Assembly: GCA_963377175.1 (NCBI GenBank)
Contig: CAUJNA010003499.1
Location: forward strand, 489,321-553,320
From: Effrenium voratum
Lineage: Eukaryota; Sar; Dinophyceae; Suessiales; Symbiodiniaceae
Length of the DNA stretch: 64,000 nt
Direction of reading: 5' to 3'
The notes beneath the pieces are model-generated. The model made no database searches and was not told where the DNA came from. It was given only the letters and a program-made list of their open reading frames with translations. Below are positions 57,960 through 64,000 of this stretch, piece by piece (position 1 is the first letter of the stretch; each line of letters begins with the position of its first letter). The position numbers and the translations under genes were made by a program.

Positions 57960-58736
57960 CCAATATTTTTTCAGCCAATATATTCACGCAGGCCGTGCAA
58001 CACCAGCTGAGAAGCGGCTGAAGGCTGCAGAGTGGCAGCTTCACATCAACGCGCAGTATGCTGACAGGGTGCTGTACTGGCACATGAGGTGGTCAAGCCG
58101 AGCTCCAGATAGATCAATACTTTGCATAATTTGTGATGGCCTTGACCGCTCCAAAGGCACATATCCACAATGGTCATTCAGGGCGCCAAAAAATCTTGAA
58201 AAGCAGCATCGCCCGCGTCTTGTTATTCATGCTTCTATGAGTCATGGATATAGTTGCGACTTCTACATCTCCGAAGAAGAATGTACATTTCATGGTGCTT
58301 CATACATTTTGGAAATCTTGACACGCACAATTGGTCGAGTCAAGCAGATCAAGGCAGAGCGAGGTTTGCCTATGGTGCGTCATCTGTGTATTCAAAGTGA
58401 CAATACTGTTGCAGCTTGCTAAAATGCAGAGACTGCACTTTTCATGGGCATTCTTACACGCACACGCATGAGGACGTGGACTTCATCTTCTCCTTATTGC
58501 TTGCTCGTGTCTTGAGAAAAATCAGGGCCCACACCCCACTTGACCTTGTTCAAGGGATCCATGCTGGCATGGAGTCCTTGCTCCTGAGCAAGGGCTACCA
58601 GTGCCATGTGGATCATGTTTCTCATGTTCGTGACTTCGGGCACTGGGACTTGGCATCAAGCCCTACAATTGCTTTCAGAACCGGCAGAAGATTGAGACTC
58701 CTCATTCCTTCACTTGGAAGTTCCGGATGGATTTGA
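57960..58736 (+). pseudogene. Transposase-like (DUF7869-type) ORF, broken
   Basis: Two frames form one decayed protein. The first (to 58422) contains HINAQYADRVLYWHMRW, LCIICDGLDRSKGTYPQW, RLVIHASMSHGYSCDFYIS and HLCIQSDNTVAA, then a stop. The second resumes with THTHEDVDFIFSLLL and ARVLRKI. The order of an acid motif (IICDGLD), SDNT and HTHEDVDxxF matches, from memory, the DUF7869-type proteins that are abundant in dinoflagellate genomes and are thought to be transposase-related. The stretch that should lie between SDNT and HTHEDVD is shortened. Family name is my recollection, not a search result. Confidence 0.55.
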
Positions 58737-59178
58737 GCCGGGCAGAGCCCTGCCCGGTGGAATGATGGCTGGCCTGCCCAATTTCCGTCCTCATGATCTT
58801 GACGTTTTTTTCAAGCAGTTTATGGCTGACACTGCCTCTCATGCTCCAGTTTTGACGCTGCCCCATTCGCGATATCAGAGTGCAGTGATTACCCCATGTC
58901 CCACACAAGCAGTGCAGGTGACTCTTGCTGATCAGCGCAAAAAGAATTTGGCAAACCTGTTGGAGCAGTTATCTGGTCAATGGTCTGCAGATCATTCTTT
59001 CTTCCGTGCAGCTACAGAGCTTCGGGTGCTGGCGAATGGGCGGCCGCAGGTCCCTTCATCAGATGGCTTTCTTGAAGGTGTTGCTGCAGCAGCTCATCGC
59101 AGGCAACCCTTGACACTTTATGTCTGGCGCTCAGAAATTTCATGGGTTCAAATCACGCAACTGCATGTTTGCATGTGA
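58714..59178 (+). CDS. Continuation of the transposase-like ORF, family unknown
   Basis: A 154-codon frame continues from the transposase-like remnant (MAGLPNFRPHDLDVFFKQF, QRKKNLANLLEQL). It has no motif I can name; position and strand suggest it is the C-terminal part of the same decayed element. Confidence 0.4.
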   Translation: MEVPDGFEPGRALPGGMMAGLPNFRPHDLDVFFKQFMADTASHAPVLTLPHSRYQSAVITPCPTQAVQVTLADQRKKNLANLLEQLSGQWSADHSFFRAATELRVLANGRPQVPSSDGFLEGVAAAAHRRQPLTLYVWRSEISWVQITQLHVCM

Positions 59179-59395
59179 CTGCCTAATTGCCAAGGATGTG
59201 CAATACTATCCTCACCTTCCTCAGATCTCCTGGCAGATGATGGTGAAGTTCCAGTGACAAGCAATGGAGCAAGTGAGCATGGACAAAAGTCGCCGTCAGC
59301 ATTCATGTTGAGCCACATGTTAATTGAGTCCTTGTATGATGCACTGAGCTGCTGCTGTCACATGCCATGTTTTTCGGGCCCAAGCAGGTGGAGCC

Positions 59396-60170
59396 ATGGC
59401 ATCTTTCTTTGGCCACACAGCCCAAAGCATTTTGGAGAATCTTGAGTTTGCATCCCTGGAGCGAGACCTTAGGGTTTGTGATTTTTTTGCTGGCTGTGGG
59501 CCCATCCATCGGGCTGCCACCAAGCAGAACCTGGCCAGTGCAGAATATGACATTGAGAGGCAGCCTGGTGTGACGGACGCAGCCACAAACCAGAGTGAGG
59601 ATTTCAACTGCAAAGTTGGCTTTGAGAATGCCATCAGGTTGATCATGCGGCTGGAAGAAGATGGACTAGCATTCCTTGCGCCAAAGTGCGGGTCTTGGAT
59701 GTACTTGGATGTCAGCAACACGAAGAGGGCGAAGAAGAACCAGTTCTGGGTTGACACCAACAACAGATCAGTTCAAAGCTCCAACGACAGGGTGATGGGC
59801 TGCATTGTTCTGATCCAGTTGGCTGAGGCAAGGAAACTTGGCCTGGCCGTTGAGAACCCCGTGAAGAGCTATATGTGGCATTGGCCACCCTTGCGGGATG
59901 CCTTGGAGGAGCTCGGCTATGGCTTTGTGGCAGGCAAAGCAGAAGGGGAAAATGAAGCTATGGAAGAAGTACCGCATTGCTGGCCAGGGAGAGTGGATTC
60001 AAGCATTGGCTAAGCCATGTCCATGTGGAGACCAAGGCCATCTCAGAACAACGAAGGTCTACAGAGCTGCTGCCGGGAAAAAGCGTTGCCAGGGCATCAA
60101 GTCCCGGTCGATGGCAAGTGCCAGCTACCCGCCCCTGCTAGGAAAACCATTGTGCAGGCATGGCTGAGCA
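59396..60170 (+). CDS. DNA-methyltransferase-like ORF, one frameshift
   Basis: The first frame (59396 to about 59945) has VCDFFAGCGPIHRAA (residues 27-41, SAM-site-like), LAPKCGSWMYLD (about 93-104, in the place of the PC motif) and VENPVKSYMWHWPP (about 152-165, ENP motif). The sequence then continues in another frame (59898-60167) with WKKYRIAGQGEWI and TTKVYRAAAGKKRCQG. The layout (FAG, PxCGSW, ENP) is that of the class I/C5-methyltransferase-like proteins common in dinoflagellate mobile elements. The lack of a clear PPC makes true cytosine methylation doubtful. It follows the transposase-like remnant on the same strand and could be part of it. Confidence 0.65.
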
Positions 60171-60454
60171 GAAGGTCTGCATCTGGCAGTACTGTCATGC
60201 CCAAGAAGGCCAAGCGCTGGCTGGCTAGCACAGACCAGGTAATCACGCTGACAAGCTCATTTTGAGAAATCGCAATCAAAAGCTTGCCCTCTAAGAAACG
60301 GATGGCTGCATCCCATCTGGGCTGGCACTTTCGCCTTGGGCTGCACCTTCGTGGCCTCACAAGCTGGGTTCAGCCATGAAGGGGAGCTCGATGCACTTGA
60401 GGCATGACTCCTCTCCCTCTTAGAAGCATTCTGCAACAAAGGTGTCATCCAGCT

Positions 60455-60640
60455 AGCTCCTTCTGCTCCTTCTGCTCCTTCTGCTCCTTCTCCTGCGTCT
60501 TGGCCTTTTTGGCATGGGTCTGGGCACCCTTCTTCGCCCTCATGGCTTTCATGGCCTTCACAGCCTTCTTCACCTTCATGGCCTTCACAGCCTTCTTCAC
60601 CTTCATCACTTTCATTGCCTTCTTCTCTCAAGACAGTGTT
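60455..60640. repeat. CTTCTGCTC microrepeat and Lys/Met-rich coding repeat
   Basis: CTTCTGCTC is repeated at 60460-60495. Next to it a 30-base repeat (ACAGCCTTCTTCACCTTCATGGCCTTC type) encodes on the minus strand KKAVKAMKVKKAVKAMK. Such Met-Lys-Ala tracts are frequent in dinoflagellate proteins. A surrounding gene was not recognised. Confidence 0.65.
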
Positions 60641-62890
60641 TCCCTTTCCAAACAAAGTGTTTTCAGAGAGAGCTGCGTGTATTTTTGGTGCACAGTTCAA
60701 AAGGCCAATGATGTTATGAACATTGCCGTCATTTAATGAACGATAAGTATTAATACTTCTACCAGGGTTATTGGTTTTGCTTCATTACACAGGCAATGTT
60801 CATAATTTCATTGGTCTTTTGCGCCTGTTGCACCAAACAAGATGTAGTAGACTGCGTCGCACATCACCTTTTTCCATGTGAGGCAACCTTGAATGCGCAG
60901 GCCTGGTGTGAAATTGCCCTCATGCTGAACATGTGGAGTTCCCATGTTTTTTGAGGCGTCCTACTGAAGCATGCCACTGTTGGCCCCAACCCTAAAATAT
61001 TTTGCTTGGTGGTTCTTGCTATGCCTCATGGTGGCGTTTTTCCCACGCAGTGATGTCACAAAACACTTCTTCCTTGTTGAAGTCAAGAGCTTCATCATTG
61101 ATGCAGTCTCAAATCAATTGTGCGTGACGCAGTGCCCTCTAAAACCACTCCTGAGCAAGTGGACATATGCTGGGATGGAATGATCTATTTCCCTTGCAAA
61201 CTATTGTGTCCTCAAGATTTACTCAAACAACTCCCCACCTCCTCTTCCCACAGCCAACAATACAAGCAGACCTGATGCTTAACTTAGGTTTTTTCTGCAT
61301 CCCTCCCTCCCTGAGGCCTGAGCTGAAGGCATCAAGCCTGGTGGAGGGCATACTGCAGGATCACCCGCATTTTTGAAGGAACCATTGATTGAAGACCATG
61401 TTGAAGACCATTGTTTGACCAAGGGTTGATCTCAGAACCTGTCTTGCATCATGCTTCAGGTCATTGAGCCAAAACACAAATTGGCTGGCCTCTTCCAACT
61501 GAGTCCGGCTTGGTTGTGCCAATTGTCAAAGTGCAACACAGAACATTAAGGGGTGCCCAGTGCATTGTCTTAGTGGGTTGGTTGGGCTGGTGGGCTATAT
61601 GTTTAAAGCCATTGTCATGTTGTTGCCTAGGTGGATGTTGGGGGGCTCAGCAGGTGTTGCAAGGCAAATTATGCTTCCACAATGAAGTCAGTGGCTTTGG
61701 CTCCTGGGTAACTCCTGGAATTGAACATTCAACAGACTTGAGCTTTAATGACTATAGTCTTTGATTTGCTTTTTATTTTGGTGTCCAGGCTCTCCTGGCC
61801 CATGATCCTAGTAGTGGCCAGCAAATACATGTCAATGTTAGTCAAATTTTATCTTGGCTTGGTTCACAATTTGCAACCTTGTTCCAACCCAGCCCTTCCA
61901 TCCCCACTACCCGAGCTATGGTCCAGCCTGGATGACTGACTGCTTCGCTGAGGTCTGCTTCGCTGAGGTGAGCCAAGGTGCAAATTGGGCGGCCAGCCAG
62001 AATTCAACATGGCAAATCTGCAGGGTGATTTGGAAAGTTTGATGCTCATCACCTCCTTGGTTCAAACGTATTTTTCCTATGCTTGCATAACCACCAGTGA
62101 TGAAATGCAGACTGCGCCCTGAACATTTGCAAGTCACCCTTCCAGTTTGTCCATGTTGAACACGAACAACTGTTGCAACAATTTTAGACGATTGTACTGG
62201 CTCCACTCCAATATTCAAAAGCACCTGGCCCAGTAGCCTACTGGCTAAGGCATCACTCTGAGTGGGCAAACTACTAGGGAGTCCATCACCAGAGTAGATG
62301 ATGGTGGGTGAAGTCCACCGCTCCATTATAGCCAGCGTCCCCAGCACCACCAGTTCCTTTCAACTTGGCATCTTCCATTTTCAGGAACAGTGCTAATCTT
62401 GAATTTCTGCCAAATTAGAACCCTTTGCACTTGTGCCAGTGGCCTGCCAAGGCACTGCTTCTGGATCATCAGTCCCAGTGGCTGCTGATGAACCAGCCAG
62501 CAAGTGTGCTCTAGTTTTTCAGAATTGCACAAAATAGTATTAATACTACCTGTTGTCAAAGGATATGTAATGCAAGCCAGATCAACAGGCTCAACCTGTC
62601 ACTGCTGAGTTGACATGCTTGGGCCTGGTTTGGTGGGCTAGGGCGCATGAAATTTGTCTTGGTGATGGCTTGAAGATTTGAACATCATGCATCTAGTGAT
62701 TAGTCCTATAGTGACAACTTGAAGAGTTGCATCATGGCATCACCTGACACAGATCACACACAGCCATATGCGCTATCCTGACTTCAAGCAAATACAGGGA
62801 AGTAAATAGACACTCCCAAGCAAAATCTTCATCCCAACTTTGAAACTATCAGTATCTAAAACCAAACTATCAGATTCCATGGCTATAGGT
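60640..62890. other. AT-richer stretch without recognised genes
   Basis: Base composition drops to near 50% GC. Open frames are short and do not resemble proteins. A partial spliced-leader-like word, TTTTGGCTCAA on the minus strand, lies at about 61468-61478, too short to trust. Confidence 0.45.
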
Positions 62891-63199
62891 TCAGGTGGAA
62901 AACCCAGCCGTTCTTTTCCCAGCGGCCCGGCTCAGTTGCTTCCGTGCTTCCTGTCTACGCGCAATTCGGCTCACGGCCGCTGAGCCTGTTGTTGCCAGGC
63001 CCTTAGTTTCGTTTTTGTGGCGGGTTGCCTTGTCTGTTGGGGTCTAAGTTGGCCTTTCTTAGGCCCGCTGACAAAACAGCTCCCCAGCCTCGCCCGGCTC
63101 GGAGCCCAGCAAGGTGCGCGCTTGTGGGCCCAGCCGCTGCCCAGGTAGCAAGCAGTGAGCTTGGAAATTCGTTTTCTGGCTGTCACAATTTCTTCTCAG

Positions 63200-63991
63200 G
63201 TCTCTTTTTGGCAGAAGCCTGCCTGCTCACGGTCGCAAGGGCAAAAAGCCCGTGCTTGCGAGCTTTGGACGGTCGCGCAGCGCCACGCCATCTCGGGCCC
63301 AGCCACAAGATAGAACCCTTGGGGCCCAAGAGGCCGCGCATCCCCACACGTCCGCGGCGTCGACGCCGGACTCGGCCTCGCACCCGCGCTTGGACGTGGA
63401 CAAGTGTTGCATCTGCCTCGATGAGCTTGCCCCCGCGTGCCGCGGAGCATCCAGACCCGTGCCACTGCCGGTTTGCCCTCGTCATGTCTTGCGTTTAGGT
63501 TGCTCGGCGAAGCTGCCCGTCCAAGCGCGGCGGCTCTCGGATGTGGTTGGCACTGCAACCCGCAGGTCCGGTCTTCAGAAGAGTCCGCGTCAAGGGCAAA
63601 TCCAGGGGGGGCCCTCCTTGACAATGCTAGCCCACGGTCGAACCCGAGGTCAAGGAGCCACGGGCTGCGCGGAGTCCGGCTGGGGTGGGCCGGCTCCTTG
63701 GCAGCACTGCTCCAGCGTCGCCAGAATGTGGCAGAGTGCTGTGTCCGCGACTGGGACGCCCTTGTTGCGCCGCTTCTGCGCGATGACGGCGCAAGCAGGT
63801 TGGCACTTCGAGCTGCGGCGCCCTGGCCCTCAGCGGCTGTCCTCGCCTGCAAAATCGGTGGCCACGAGGCACGCAGCCTTGTGAGCCGGCTGGCACGCAT
63901 TCGGACCCTCCGCGCACCGACCGGCTGCGGGCTGGCGCTGGTGGACGCTGCCTGCGTCCACCTTGCTTGGCGGTGGCTCATGAATAAATAG
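63200..63991 (+). pseudogene. Deleted LINE derivative: RING remnant joined to RLE C-terminal remnant
   Basis: One plus-strand frame at 63405-63560 has CCICLDELAPACRG and VCPRHVLRLGCSAKLPVQAR, aligning with the RING of LINE B (CPICMC, SCGHRVHLGCVAHLRVNSR) with zinc ligands lost. Another frame ending at 63991 has VLACKIGGHEARSLVSRLAR then IRTLRAP, aligning with the RLE end of LINE B (VLAVEVGGRWSDEA, IRSLARARALEAP) and LINE A. Only about 250 bases separate them, so the RT between is gone. It is a dead or non-autonomous derivative of the same family. Confidence 0.65.
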
Positions 63992-64000
63992 ATCAGTTAA

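Noticed and set aside
52187..58655. ACTTGGCAT at both 52192-52200 and about 58647-58655 as a target duplication of LINE B
   Set aside because: The right copy lies inside the transposase-like frame beyond unrelated sequence, and a 9-base match over several kb of choice can be chance.
61462..61480. TTTTGGCTCAA on the minus strand as a relict spliced leader
   Set aside because: The final G is missing, no gene follows it, and the match is short.

Overview
The window looks like nuclear DNA of a dinoflagellate (Symbiodiniaceae or a relative). The signs are: host genes cut into many tiny exons whose introns begin GC, GA or GT and end AG, usually followed by G; high GC; copia-type retrotransposons carrying cytosine-methyltransferase-like domains; RLE-type LINEs; short stretches resembling the 3' end of the dinoflagellate spliced leader; and host genes all on one strand. 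I saw no tRNA, rRNA or CRISPR.

Host part (1-19.2 kb, all genes on the minus strand): weakly supported exons of one or more unrecognised helical proteins (1.2-6.2 kb); a gap with CTAG-rich low-complexity DNA (6.8-8.4 kb); a many-exon DNAJC2/Zuotin-type ribosome-associated J-protein (about 8.4-15.3 kb, J-domain and Zuotin homology domain reconstructed exon by exon); a SET-domain methyltransferase gene (15.8-16.7 kb, possibly with exons up to 17.4 kb); and a rhomboid intramembrane protease in one exon (18.46-19.23 kb).

Transposon part (20-64 kb): an old copia-type element ('outer', minus strand, about 20.5/24.0-44.8 kb, possibly to 50.8 kb) carries a Cys-rich Gag, protease, integrase, a methyltransferase-like domain, a dUTPase, RT and RNase H. 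Its RT is split, just after the YVDD motif, by a young 9.0-kb copia element ('inner', 26021-35019) with identical 76-bp LTRs, a 5-bp target duplication (GTTTG on the + strand), a primer site complementary to the initiator tRNA-Met anticodon arm, and one uninterrupted 2,897-codon gag-pol frame. Upstream lies RLE LINE A (about 44.77-50.29 kb, three frameshifts). After a gap comes RLE LINE B (52.2-57.7 kb), with an open RT/RLE frame, a head-to-head piece of a related LINE on the opposite strand, a RING-finger ORF and TATA-bearing 70-bp tandem monomers. The + strand from 57.9 to 60.2 kb holds a broken transposase-like ORF and another methyltransferase-like ORF. The window ends in a deleted LINE derivative that keeps only the two ends of the protein.

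Most interesting: the dUTPase plus methyltransferase-like domains in copia polyproteins; spliced-leader-like sequence inside a 76-bp LTR; the unexplained 3-kb coding tract after the outer pol; and the rearranged LINE B with promoter-like monomers.
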